From Thermoprotei archaeon (GTDB lineage: Archaea; Thermoproteota; Thermoprotei; QMSL01; B3-G16), in the NCBI GenBank assembly GCA_003649665.1, contig QMSL01000005.1, positions 1 through 18,481 of the forward strand: a DNA stretch of 18,481 nt, read 5' to 3'. The notes below the pieces were generated by a model. It saw only the letters and a program-made list of their open reading frames with translations, made no database searches and had not been told where the DNA came from. Both the position numbers and the translations under genes were made by a program. Of this stretch, positions 6,204 through 13,555 are shown one piece after another; within the stretch, counting starts at the first letter, position 1, and every line of letters starts with the position of its first letter.

Positions 6204-6542
6204 TTACTTCCGCCTCCTTAACTTGAAGTACTTCTCAGCGGCTAAAATTATCAACTTATTATCGCCTTCTTTTAGCTTCATTATCGAGTCCTTAATATCG
6301 ATTCCTAAACTCTCTAAATGCCTTGATACTAAGGAATCCAATATGTGTACTGTATATTCTGAATTAAGAACCTTCGTCATTATCTCGTACGCTTTTCTAG
6401 GATCTCGCATTAGACAATCTGCGAAATCCTCACCTAACATCTTCGATGTATGGTACTCAAGTACAACGTAAAATGAAGGGGCGAATACTTCTGAAAGCAC
6501 TTCCTTAAGGAAATTCCTCACGAGTTCTCTCTTTTCGCTCAC
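6204..6542 (-). CDS. Small helical protein coupled to KaiC-like ATPase (possible NitrOD5-type output domain)
   Basis: 112 aa, mostly helical, with no membrane segment. The N-terminal third (VRNFLKEVLSEVFAPSFYVV) and the later LGIDIKDSIMKL segment, within a roughly 90-residue all-helical layout, resemble the archaeal NitrOD5-type signal output domains, which often occur with KaiC-like or response-regulator proteins; this is recalled resemblance and is not certain. The start is GTG (6540-6542), overlapping the TGA of the KaiC-like gene as GTGA, with GGTGGTGAT just before it. That arrangement implies translational coupling and similar expression of the two products. A physical partnership with the ATPase is the natural inference. 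The C-terminus is basic (KLRRRK). Confidence 0.6.
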   Translation of the reverse strand: MSEKRELVRNFLKEVLSEVFAPSFYVVLEYHTSKMLGEDFADCLMRDPRKAYEIMTKVLNSEYTVHILDSLVSRHLESLGIDIKDSIMKLKEGDNKLIILAAEKYFKLRRRK

Positions 6543-7909
6543 TTTATCACCACCATTCCTTTTCTTATGACGTATTCTCTTTTCCTAGTATCATGCCATG
6601 ACCCTCTATGCTTAATTATGCTTATAGTTCGTCTTATTCCCTCTTTAGTACCATTAAAGGAGAGCGCTATTATGGTATCCGCTAACGTATCTATCTCGAG
6701 TCTCTCACCATGTAATATATCCTCTATTGTAGTGATTAGAGTGGTTATGTTATTATTTTTGTTCATTTGCGCTATTTCCGTAAAGAAGCTAAAGTAATCC
6801 TCCTCTGTGTAATACCTCTTTACTATGGATGCGCCATCAAATATCACTATGGATGGCTTATACGATTCTATTAGACGTCTATACATATATGATATCCTCT
6901 CAGGAGTTAGAAGTTCTAAGGAGATACTCTTAATGATTAAATGATCCTTCAGCATCTTAACATCATAACCTAATAACCTAAGCTCAAGTTCAACTTGCTC
7001 TCTTGATTCCTCAAAGGTTATGTAAAGCACTTTCTCTCCTATCGAGGCACTATGTTGTGCAAATATGAGCGATATGACAGTTTTACCAGTACCGCTTGGC
7101 CCGCTAACGACAATGAACGAATTCCTGAAGAAACCTCCACCTAACATCTCATCAAGCCCTTTAATACCTGAGCTAATTCTCTCCGACTTTATACTTCCAC
7201 TCAACTCCTTTGATGAGAGGGGCCTGTGAAGTATTATTCCTCCCTTATCTATTATGAATTCATACTCGTATTTTGGGATCGGTATTTCCCTTACCTTGTG
7301 TAATATCAAGCTCCTTCTAAGGAGACCTCTTTTATATGGTTTTATAGTTAGCTTTATTACCGCATCAACTACGAACTCCTCAAAACCATATCCTATTACC
7401 TCCTTACCTAATGGAAGCTCGGCTATTAAATACGTAGTTATTCTCGCCGGTTTTACTATGTCGAATAACGTCGTATGTAAAAATGCTCTGGCTTTGCTCT
7501 CAGATATTAATCTAATAAGGGCATCTATAGGGTCGATGACTAGCCTCCTAGCATCAATTTTATTGAGAATACCTACGATAAATTCTAGGAGCTCCTCTAT
7601 CCCCTCCTCTCTTATAATAGTGAATCCCTCTATGAATGAAAATAATCCCCTCCTCTCCAGTTCTCCAAAGTCCATTCCAAGCGCCTTCATATGTCTTAAA
7701 AATTCCATCTTCCTCTCAGCAAAACTTACGTAGATCCCGGCTTCACCATTTATACAACCACTATAGAGGAAGTTTGCAGCGAAGGTAGTCTTTCCCGCAC
7801 CTGGGTGACCTGCAACTAATACTATATAGCCCTCAGGGAAGCCACCATTTAAAAGTTCGTCTAGTTCCTTAATTCCTGTAGACATTACATTTCCTCGCAT
7901 CTCGGACAT
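6539..7909 (-). CDS. KaiC-like two-domain RecA-superfamily ATPase
   Basis: 456 aa with two RecA/KaiC domains. Domain 1 (about 9-230) has STGIKELDELLNGGFPEG, Walker A GHPGAGKT (34-41) and Walker B ending at Asp126. Domain 2 (about 245-456) has SSGIKGLDEMLGGGFF, Walker A GPSGTGKT (270-277), a Glu-Glu pair at 300-301 and Walker B at Asp358. In domain 1 the equivalent of the Glu pair is Ala-Glu (64-65), so the two sites may differ in hydrolysis. Archaeal KaiC homologues act in signalling and can autophosphorylate; a circadian role should not be assumed. AAGGAGGA (7925-7918) eight bases before the ATG at 7909 supports this start, though an internal ATG at 7885 also has GAGG before it. The small coupled gene follows with a GTGA overlap, then the isomerase and glycosylase-like genes. 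Confidence 0.87.
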   Translation of the reverse strand: MSEMRGNVMSTGIKELDELLNGGFPEGYIVLVAGHPGAGKTTFAANFLYSGCINGEAGIYVSFAERKMEFLRHMKALGMDFGELERRGLFSFIEGFTIIREEGIEELLEFIVGILNKIDARRLVIDPIDALIRLISESKARAFLHTTLFDIVKPARITTYLIAELPLGKEVIGYGFEEFVVDAVIKLTIKPYKRGLLRRSLILHKVREIPIPKYEYEFIIDKGGIILHRPLSSKELSGSIKSERISSGIKGLDEMLGGGFFRNSFIVVSGPSGTGKTVISLIFAQHSASIGEKVLYITFEESREQVELELRLLGYDVKMLKDHLIIKSISLELLTPERISYMYRRLIESYKPSIVIFDGASIVKRYYTEEDYFSFFTEIAQMNKNNNITTLITTIEDILHGERLEIDTLADTIIALSFNGTKEGIRRTISIIKHRGSWHDTRKREYVIRKGMVVIK

Positions 7910-7955
7910 GAATTATATCCTCCTTAGTCCCCTCGAGAGATTTCGTTTTAAGGGG

Positions 7956-7963
7956 TAATAAAG
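7956..7963 (-). promoter_or_regulatory. TATA-like element (CTTTATTA) for the KaiC-like gene
   Basis: Read on the minus strand, CTTTATTA is centred about 50 bases before the ATG at 7909. It predicts transcription start near 7934 and a leader of about 25 bases that contains the AAGGAGGA SD. Confidence 0.42.
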
Positions 7964-7975
7964 ATTATTTGCAGA

Positions 7976-8002
7976 AAGATACCTCATCATCCTCTGTATC
8001 TT
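7976..8002. promoter_or_regulatory. Inverted repeat AAGATAC-N13-GTATCTT in the divergent promoter region
   Basis: Perfect seven-base arms at 7976-7982 and 7996-8002. The right arm ends six bases before the plus-strand TATA box at 8009, so a bound dimer could block or aid TBP/TFB at the propeller gene and could also affect the divergent KaiC-like gene. The role is inferred from position. Confidence 0.45.
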
Positions 8003-8008
8003 AACTCA

Positions 8009-8017
8009 TTTATTAAA
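8009..8017 (+). promoter_or_regulatory. TATA box (TTTATTAAA) of the propeller gene
   Basis: The box centre (8013) is 25 bases before the GTG at 8038, the spacing expected for a leaderless transcript. This agrees with the lack of a good SD before that codon. Confidence 0.5.
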
Positions 8018-8037
8018 GGAAAGTATAATTCCGTATT

Positions 8038-9057
8038 GTGACAATCTTAATTACGGTGTTGCATATGATGATATCGTCTAATAACTGGAGCGGTATAGTA
8101 CCTCCTCAGTACATATTCTCTAAAAGGAAGTTCAAGTGTGTAGTGCTTGATCCTCCAGACTTCAATCCCGGTTCTTGGATAGGCGCTGGAGATGTAATGT
8201 TTGACTCAGAGCATGAGGAATTCTGGATGGTCGTAAGGCATAGAAGAGCTCCTCCCTTACGAGGCTATGAACTTGGAATATATCGATCAAGAGATGGCGA
8301 AAACTTCAAACTGGTGCGAACTCTATCGAAAGAGGAACTATCCGAAATGCTAGGCATGAATGTATATAGCGTGGAGGGAGTTCAACTCTTAAAAGATCCC
8401 CTTACTGATAAGTATATGCTCTTTGTTTCAATTGATGTAGGCGGTGCTTGGGATACTTTACTTATTACCTCTGACTATCCATCCGAGGAATGGATATCAA
8501 AAGGAATAGTACTAAGGCATAGCGAAAGAGGCTTTGATTCAAGAGAGGCAAGAGATCCTGTCATCGGAGTAGTAGACGGTTTATTCATAGCCCTTTATAG
8601 GGCATGTAATGGGAAGAAATGCAATACAGGCCTTGCGGTAAGCAATGATGGAGTCAATTGGAGAAAACTAGGCGTGCCAAACGTCGATGGCTCTCCTCAA
8701 CCTTCCTACATGCAATTATGCGGTAGTATCTTTGCTGGAAGCATGGGCGCAATATACATGGGTCTAGTTCGTCGCCGGGTAGTCAATGGATGCGGTATAG
8801 CCGATACCTTTGAGGCGTATCTAATTACGAGAGACGGTTTAACAACTTTGTTTAAAGGAAAGTGGAGTCCAAGGTCGCCATATGAGCATAAGGAATGCCC
8901 CACTCATGGATATATCGATATAGTGTATGATCCCTTAAGGAATAGAGTACTCATGTACGTTGAAGCGATAGATCCTAAGTACACGAAGGAAGTTGGTTGG
9001 AAAACTCAGGTCGACCGCTGGATACTTTACGAGGTACCTCTTGATGACCTTAGGTAA
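8038..9057 (+). CDS. Five-bladed beta-propeller glycoside hydrolase/phosphorylase-like protein (GH43/GH130-type fold)
   Basis: 339 aa, no signal peptide, so probably cytoplasmic. Repeated blade-like units are visible: GAGDVMFDSEHEEFWMVVRH (49-68), SVEGVQLLKDPLTDKYMLF (111-129), REARDPVIGVVDGLFIALYR (169-188) with the TGLAVSNDGVNW aspartate box-like turn (197-208), SIFAGSMGAIYMGLV, and GYIDIVYDPLRNRVLMYVEA. The RDP at 172-174 is typical of five-bladed GH43/GH62/GH130-like enzymes and may hold an active-site Asp. Such enzymes hydrolyse or phosphorolyse beta- or alpha-linked glycosides; which one is not readable here. The GTG start at 8038 is chosen because of the TATA box 25 bases upstream; ATG codons at 8065 and 8068 are alternatives. 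It is divergent from the KaiC-like gene and ends in a hairpin terminator. A role downstream of sugar uptake is plausible. Confidence 0.72.
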   Translation: MTILITVLHMMISSNNWSGIVPPQYIFSKRKFKCVVLDPPDFNPGSWIGAGDVMFDSEHEEFWMVVRHRRAPPLRGYELGIYRSRDGENFKLVRTLSKEELSEMLGMNVYSVEGVQLLKDPLTDKYMLFVSIDVGGAWDTLLITSDYPSEEWISKGIVLRHSERGFDSREARDPVIGVVDGLFIALYRACNGKKCNTGLAVSNDGVNWRKLGVPNVDGSPQPSYMQLCGSIFAGSMGAIYMGLVRRRVVNGCGIADTFEAYLITRDGLTTLFKGKWSPRSPYEHKECPTHGYIDIVYDPLRNRVLMYVEAIDPKYTKEVGWKTQVDRWILYEVPLDDLR

Positions 9058-9079
9058 GTATACTTCACTTACCATTTTT
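9053..9079 (+). terminator. Hairpin plus T-run terminator of the propeller gene
   Basis: GGTAAGT (9053-9059), a seven-base loop and ACTTACC (9067-9073) form a perfect seven-base stem, followed at once by ATTTTT (9074-9079). The stem includes the stop codon of the propeller gene and the stop codon of the convergent helicase gene. The T-run alone would suffice in archaea; the stem makes it resemble a bacterial intrinsic terminator. Confidence 0.55.
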
Positions 9080-12000
9080 CCTAATGCTCTTACAGATTAG
9101 ATAAATAAGGTATATATTGGATGTGCTCTCCCTGCCATATCTTTCAAGCATACCGATCAGTCGCATTAAGTTACTTTTTGTTCTCTCAGTAATAAACTTA
9201 TGATATGCCTCCCTTAGACTTGAGACGTCAATTTTCCTCCTCAATCCCAAATACTTCTCAAGTTCTTCAAGAGGAGCAATATCAAGTTTGAATGTCCTCT
9301 TCACGATATCATGAACGTCTATTAGGAATTCATCCTCTTTCAATTTCTTAATGATTATACTAAATGTTTTAGACATCCTTCCAATGCCCATGATGTTCTT
9401 TTCATTGTCATATATTAGGATCTTAAAACCGCTATCTACAGCATCGCTAATAAACTTTATTAAATCGCTTACCTCGGATGTTTTAATACGTACTGGAACA
9501 ATCTCTATATCCGTACTAGGAATTATGAAATGTTTGTAACTATCTCCATCGAAACACGTCACCACATAGAACCCCTTAGAGTTGACCTCAATATGAGTTA
9601 TATCGAGCGATAATATTTTCCTCTCCTTAGAGGGCTTAGGCACTCTGATTTCACCTAATCCTCTTAACTTTAATCTTATCACTCCTTGGATATAATCGAG
9701 TGCCCTCAATGCATATTCCTTCATCGAATTCCACGGAATGTTCATTTCTATTATCTTAGTTGCGACTTCCTCGTCTATGATCCAGAGGAGTAACTCGCAT
9801 ATCTTACTTGGTTTTAGCCTTTTTACAAAGCTTCTTATCTCATCCCAATTTACCGTCTCTAGTATTCCACTACAGTCATTCTCCCATATTACAATACATT
9901 TCTTAGGTCTTTCCTCAACGAGATAATCGATCTCCCTTAATGATATCCTATATTTAGACAATCTAAGCGCGAGTTTTAGTAAAGCCATTCCAATTCGTAT
10001 CTTCTCTACATCTTCTTCAGGATCGAGTTCATAAACGTACCCATACGTGAAGTCAACGTATTTCCCACTGACATTAGCCATTATCGGGATACTTCTCTTA
10101 CTATAGATGGTTCTATATTCCCCATCACGTCTTATAAGTCGAGGTCTCCTTGATTCCACCTCCCATATCACCGCTTCTGGTATTTCAATAAGTAGCCCAA
10201 AGCCATTATCAGGTACCTTGATATATTGTTGTACTATAGATGTGAGCTTACCTGATGCATAATCTCTCACTATATCTGCATCTTCTCCCCACATCAACTT
10301 TATAGAATAGTAATGATCATATGCTTCCCTAAGGAACTCCTCCTTATTAATTGCTCTCCTTATATCCTCCTCAAATACCCTTCCTCTATCTACATCAACC
10401 ACTATAGCGTCGTTCGAATAATCAAAACATCCAGGTTGATACTTTTCAACAAGATCTCGCCATGAGATGGTCTCCCCTAATGTCATCTTTCCCTCATCAG
10501 TTATGAGTATCTTATTAACTCCATAGGGGGGTCCGTATTCATAGAAGTTAAGCTTATTCCATACTTCCCTTCCAGCATCTGAGAGCATGACGATTGAGCC
10601 AAAAAGTCCTTTCTGCTCATCTATAAGCCTAAATCTCCTAAGTAGTTCTACTTCGCCTTTAGTTAGGTCTTCCATATATCTCCTAACCTTAAATAAGGCC
10701 TTAAATAACAAGATATATTTATTGTTAGGGTTTATGTATACGTTCTCTAGAGGTAAGGAAATATATTCACGAAGTCCTTCCTCTCCAAGCTCAACTATAC
10801 GCTTATCCCATGGTCTAATAGGGATTATTATCGTCTCAGAGAAAGGCATTTCTCTTCTCCTCCCCTTTCTTCCCTCCCTTTGTTTGAACTCTCTGACATC
10901 TTCCGGAATTCCATAGTGAACTATTCTAGCTATCCTCCCTATATCTATCCCTTGTAGTAGAGTTCTTACTGTAAAGATTATCCTTATCTTCCCTTCTCTC
11001 GCCTTCTCTTCTATCTCTCTCCGCTTATTTGGTTCTATGAGGTGATGATGCGTGACGATAACCTCATTGACTATTTCCCGTGGGAATCCCCTTTCCTCTA
11101 ACCTTAATCGAAGTCTCTTAGCTAACTTCTCTGCTGACCTGATGCTCGGCGTAAAGACCACTGTTACATAATCCTCATCTCGAATGGCGTACTCGGTTAA
11201 GATCTCAATTATATCAACACCCATCTCTGGTACATGAAATCCGTATTCTCTGAGGAGCTCCATAATAACGAAGATATTCTTCTTGAAGAGCTCGAAATCT
11301 TCTATTATTCCAAGAAGTTCTGGTACCTTCTTTCTTATTTCCTCTTTCCTATCAACTAGCATCTTCCATACTTTCTTAACGTTCTTACCGAGGATTAGGT
11401 ATGTTATATTCTTTATCTTAAATGGCTTTCCTCTTATAATCTTCGTCTTCCTATTATTTATTTTGCTTAGATATTCTGCTATTTCCTCAGGATTTCCTAA
11501 AGTGGCTGTTAGCACTACTATCTGCGCGCTCTTCGTTAAGACATATTTTTGGAGAGTTTCTATTAATGCCAAGAGGAGTGTTGCTCTCCTCGAGCCATAA
11601 TAATCTAACTCATCCAGCACTATTACATCAAGTCCTCTTAGAAATGGTAGAAGAAGAGACCTCTTTCCTACTGCTATCCTCTTTAAGTCGGCCATTAGGA
11701 ACGCTGGATTCGTTATTACTAATAATGCTCTTGAAAGGACTTTTAGCACCTGCTCATAACCTCCTAACATATTTAATGTCGGTCTATCGAGCTCTACTAC
11801 TTCATGCTCACAACCAACTGCGTTATAATACTCTCTTAGTCTCTCTATCTGATCCTGTGATAATGCTAATGTTGGATATATCACTAGTGCCCTTAACTTT
11901 CTCATTAACGTATATAATGACCAAGCCTCTGTCTTCCCCGAGCCAGTTCCAGAGATGAGTATTACGTTATATCCTTTCTCTAGAGCTTTCATTGTTTCTA

Positions 12001-12199
12001 GTTGGTGCTTGTATAGTTTCTTATCAGCTAATTCCTTAGCCCTACCTCTTGCTTTTCCAAACTCCGGGATTAGATCCTTAAATGTAATATCAGTGTATTC
12101 TGGCTCACTTCCTTCCTCTTCTAATCTTAAGTACTCATAACCTAATTCATTTAGAATTACGTCTGATGGTGTCATTGTAAACCTTTGGGGAATTTCCAT
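9065..12199 (-). CDS. Large SF2 DExD/H helicase (Hrq1/MrfA-like) with degenerate RNase-H-fold C-terminal domain
   Basis: 1044 aa. Helicase core: LYKHQLETMKAL (62-73), Walker A GTGSGKT (84-90), YPTLALSQDQ (108-117), Walker B DELD (196-199), TAT (231-233), HHH (384-386), QGIDIG (416-421) and motif VI QREGRKGRR (440-448). The order, DELDYYGSR and the HHHLIEPNKRREIEE stretch resemble Hrq1/YprA (MrfA) helicases, with DELD replacing the common DELH. Residues about 860-1040 have the strand/helix order of YprB (MrfB)-like DEDD exonucleases: ILSLDIT (863-868), ILIYDN (927-932), LIDVHDIVKR (959-968), LEKYLGLRRKID (980-991) and YGRES (1021-1025). Asp866 remains, but the expected Glu is Thr868 and the late Asp is replaced by Ser, so nuclease activity looks lost. 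No zinc-Cys cluster is visible. Likely role: DNA unwinding in repair. The ATG at 12199 has no SD; a TATA (TATAAAA, minus) is about 48 bases upstream. Confidence 0.8.
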   Translation of the reverse strand: MEIPQRFTMTPSDVILNELGYEYLRLEEEGSEPEYTDITFKDLIPEFGKARGRAKELADKKLYKHQLETMKALEKGYNVILISGTGSGKTEAWSLYTLMRKLRALVIYPTLALSQDQIERLREYYNAVGCEHEVVELDRPTLNMLGGYEQVLKVLSRALLVITNPAFLMADLKRIAVGKRSLLLPFLRGLDVIVLDELDYYGSRRATLLLALIETLQKYVLTKSAQIVVLTATLGNPEEIAEYLSKINNRKTKIIRGKPFKIKNITYLILGKNVKKVWKMLVDRKEEIRKKVPELLGIIEDFELFKKNIFVIMELLREYGFHVPEMGVDIIEILTEYAIRDEDYVTVVFTPSIRSAEKLAKRLRLRLEERGFPREIVNEVIVTHHHLIEPNKRREIEEKAREGKIRIIFTVRTLLQGIDIGRIARIVHYGIPEDVREFKQREGRKGRRREMPFSETIIIPIRPWDKRIVELGEEGLREYISLPLENVYINPNNKYILLFKALFKVRRYMEDLTKGEVELLRRFRLIDEQKGLFGSIVMLSDAGREVWNKLNFYEYGPPYGVNKILITDEGKMTLGETISWRDLVEKYQPGCFDYSNDAIVVDVDRGRVFEEDIRRAINKEEFLREAYDHYYSIKLMWGEDADIVRDYASGKLTSIVQQYIKVPDNGFGLLIEIPEAVIWEVESRRPRLIRRDGEYRTIYSKRSIPIMANVSGKYVDFTYGYVYELDPEEDVEKIRIGMALLKLALRLSKYRISLREIDYLVEERPKKCIVIWENDCSGILETVNWDEIRSFVKRLKPSKICELLLWIIDEEVATKIIEMNIPWNSMKEYALRALDYIQGVIRLKLRGLGEIRVPKPSKERKILSLDITHIEVNSKGFYVVTCFDGDSYKHFIIPSTDIEIVPVRIKTSEVSDLIKFISDAVDSGFKILIYDNEKNIMGIGRMSKTFSIIIKKLKEDEFLIDVHDIVKRTFKLDIAPLEELEKYLGLRRKIDVSSLREAYHKFITERTKSNLMRLIGMLERYGRESTSNIYLIYLICKSIRKNGK

Positions 12200-12243
12200 A
12201 CGATATTTATGAACGTGTATCTACGACTTATTGTTTGTGTAGG

Positions 12244-12250
12244 TTTTATA
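12244..12250. promoter_or_regulatory. TATA box usable in both directions (TTTTATA / TATAAAA)
   Basis: On the plus strand the box predicts transcription start near 12273, about 25 bases before the URO-D ATG at 12298. On the minus strand it predicts a start near 12221, about 22 bases before the helicase ATG at 12199. It is the only good TATA in the 98-base divergent gap, so the two genes may share it or compete. Confidence 0.42.
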
Positions 12251-12251
12251 G

Positions 12252-12275
12252 GAAAGCTATATCTTCTCAGCTTTC
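12252..12275. promoter_or_regulatory. Inverted repeat GAAAGCT-N10-AGCTTTC at the URO-D gene transcription start
   Basis: Perfect seven-base arms at 12252-12258 and 12269-12275, directly after the TATA box and covering the predicted transcription start. This is the classical position of an archaeal repressor operator. It shares its last base with the next palindrome. Confidence 0.5.
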
Positions 12276-12289
12276 TATCATTATGATAG
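12275..12289. promoter_or_regulatory. Perfect 15-base palindrome CTATCAT-T-ATGATAG before the URO-D start
   Basis: Seven-base arms around a single T, ending eight bases before the ATG at 12298. It lies in the predicted 5' leader, so it may be an operator or an RNA hairpin that affects initiation; the right arm holds an ATG (12283) and the GATAGGG SD-like stretch. Confidence 0.5.
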
Positions 12290-12297
12290 GGCTTAGT

Positions 12298-13425
12298 ATG
12301 GTTACTAAGAAGATTTCTCTGCCCTTAGAGAAGCCTGAACCCAACTTCGAGCTCTTAGTTAGGATATTGAAGAGAAGGGAAGAACCAGATAAAGTCCACT
12401 TTGTGGAGTTAGGAGTTGATTATGAGGTAATGAAATTCATAACGGATAACTTAATGGATCCCAAAATGCGAAGACTTCCTACTATCGATAAATCCCTTAA
12501 GCTAACTGGATGGCAGAGCTACTTGGTCATGCATGTAAATTTCTACTATAGAATGGGATATGATGTTGTTCCATTAGGCCTTCCAATTCCTCCCATGCCT
12601 AGAAAATATAGGGAAACGAAGGATACAGCTATCTTATCTAGGGGGAAGAGGATATGGATAGAGGAGGGAATAGGCATTATATCGTCATGGGAGGATTTTG
12701 AAAAATACCCTTGGCACTTAGCGGAAAATGCTCCCATAGAAGAGCACTTTAGCTTTATCTCCGAGATCTTGCCTGATGGAATGAAGGTTGCAATAGCTAC
12801 CTCCCTATATGAACATGTAGGCGAGAACCTGTTAGGTAGAGTTGGCTTATTTAAGTCACTCTATACACAACCTGATCTCGTGAAGGCGGTTTTCGATAAA
12901 TGGGGTAGTATAATCTATGAGCTTTATAAGAGGGCCATAACTTTTGATTGCGTAGGGGTGATATTTCACTGTGATGACCTTGGACATAGAACTGGCCTTG
13001 ATTTAAGACCTGAGGTATTAAGGAAATTGGTTTTTCCATGGTATAAAAGATACGCAGAACTTGCTCATAATCATGGTAAGGAATTCTGGTTCCACTCATG
13101 TGGCAAAGTGCTCGACATAGTAGAGGATCTGATAAGTTACGTGGGAATAGACGCATTCCACTCATTCCAAGATATAATAATACCCGTATGGAAGTTTAAG
13201 GAGATGTTTGGAGATAGAGTCGGAGTGCTAGGTGGTGTAGACGTAGACAAATTAGCTAGGTATGACGAGTCCTCATTGAGAAAGTACGTTAGGTTCATTC
13301 TAGATAAGTGTATGCCCGGAGGAGGATATGCCTTAGGATCAGGAAACACTGTGACGAACTACGTCCCAGTAAGGAATTATTTAATAATGCTAGAGGAAGG
13401 ATTAAAGTGGAAAGGAGCAAGCTAA
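12298..13425 (+). CDS. URO-D superfamily protein (uroporphyrinogen-decarboxylase-like / methyltransferase-like)
   Basis: 375 aa from the ATG at 12298; a TTG at 12235 would lengthen it by 21 residues, but that stretch is filled by two palindromes and the promoter. Fold markers: FHCDDLGHRTGLDLRPEVLR (about 224-243), HGKEFWFHSCGKVLDIVEDL (259-278) and VGVLGGVDVDKLARYD, ending in GSGNTVTNYVPVRNY. The true haem enzyme's N-terminal RQAGR signature is absent, so it is not HemE. MtaA/MtbA-type corrinoid methyltransferases use His-X-Cys plus a later Cys as zinc ligands; His266 and Cys268 are present, but the later Cys position (apGC) reads LGSG, so zinc binding is uncertain. Many URO-D-like proteins of unknown function occur in sugar and nucleoside catabolic clusters. 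The ABC importer genes begin 130 bases downstream, with their own promoter. Confidence 0.8.
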   Translation: MVTKKISLPLEKPEPNFELLVRILKRREEPDKVHFVELGVDYEVMKFITDNLMDPKMRRLPTIDKSLKLTGWQSYLVMHVNFYYRMGYDVVPLGLPIPPMPRKYRETKDTAILSRGKRIWIEEGIGIISSWEDFEKYPWHLAENAPIEEHFSFISEILPDGMKVAIATSLYEHVGENLLGRVGLFKSLYTQPDLVKAVFDKWGSIIYELYKRAITFDCVGVIFHCDDLGHRTGLDLRPEVLRKLVFPWYKRYAELAHNHGKEFWFHSCGKVLDIVEDLISYVGIDAFHSFQDIIIPVWKFKEMFGDRVGVLGGVDVDKLARYDESSLRKYVRFILDKCMPGGGYALGSGNTVTNYVPVRNYLIMLEEGLKWKGAS

Positions 13426-13452
13426 TAGAAGATAACAAACTTAGCACGCCTC

Positions 13453-13478
13453 ATTATAAACATCACCATGTTAATGAT
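13453..13478. promoter_or_regulatory. Imperfect inverted repeat around AACAT-CACC-ATGTT upstream of the ABC operon
   Basis: Arms at 13453-13463 and 13468-13478 match at 9 of 11 positions, with a perfect AACAT/ATGTT core around CACC. The centre is about 30 bases upstream of the TATA box at 13492, a place used by archaeal activators. It could also be a hairpin ending the URO-D transcript, though no T-run follows directly. Confidence 0.4.
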
Positions 13479-13491
13479 TAATAGAAGAATG

Positions 13492-13498
13492 TTTATAT
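13492..13498 (+). promoter_or_regulatory. TATA box (TTTATAT) of the ABC importer operon
   Basis: TTTATATCC preceded by purine-rich AGAATG predicts transcription start near 13520, leaving a leader of about 35 bases that contains the AGGTGA SD of the binding-protein gene (13544-13549). Confidence 0.55.
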
Positions 13499-13503
13499 CC
13501 TTA

Positions 13504-13525
13504 AGCATTACTCATTTAAAATGCT
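13504..13525. promoter_or_regulatory. Inverted repeat AGCATT-N10-AATGCT over the ABC operon transcription start
   Basis: Perfect six-base arms at 13504-13509 and 13520-13525 lie just after the TATA box and cover the predicted start of transcription, as expected for a repressor operator that would switch the importer on by ligand. The regulator is not encoded in an obvious way in the window. Confidence 0.45.
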
Positions 13526-13555
13526 AAAACATAGTGATATCTAGGTGACCTATAG

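Noticed and set aside
7254..7733. Long plus-strand open frame (159 codons) opposite the KaiC-like gene.
   Set aside because: It is antisense to a clear two-domain ATPase with intact motifs, is rich in Ser/Ile/Leu as expected from reverse-reading, and has no SD.
11566..11958. Plus-strand open frame opposite the helicase gene (130 codons).
   Set aside because: It lies opposite helicase motifs that are clearly coding, and its composition is that of a shadow frame.
12235..12297. N-terminal extension of the URO-D protein from a TTG codon.
   Set aside because: The stretch contains the TATA box and two palindromes and has no SD before the TTG; the ATG at 12298 matches the usual family start better.
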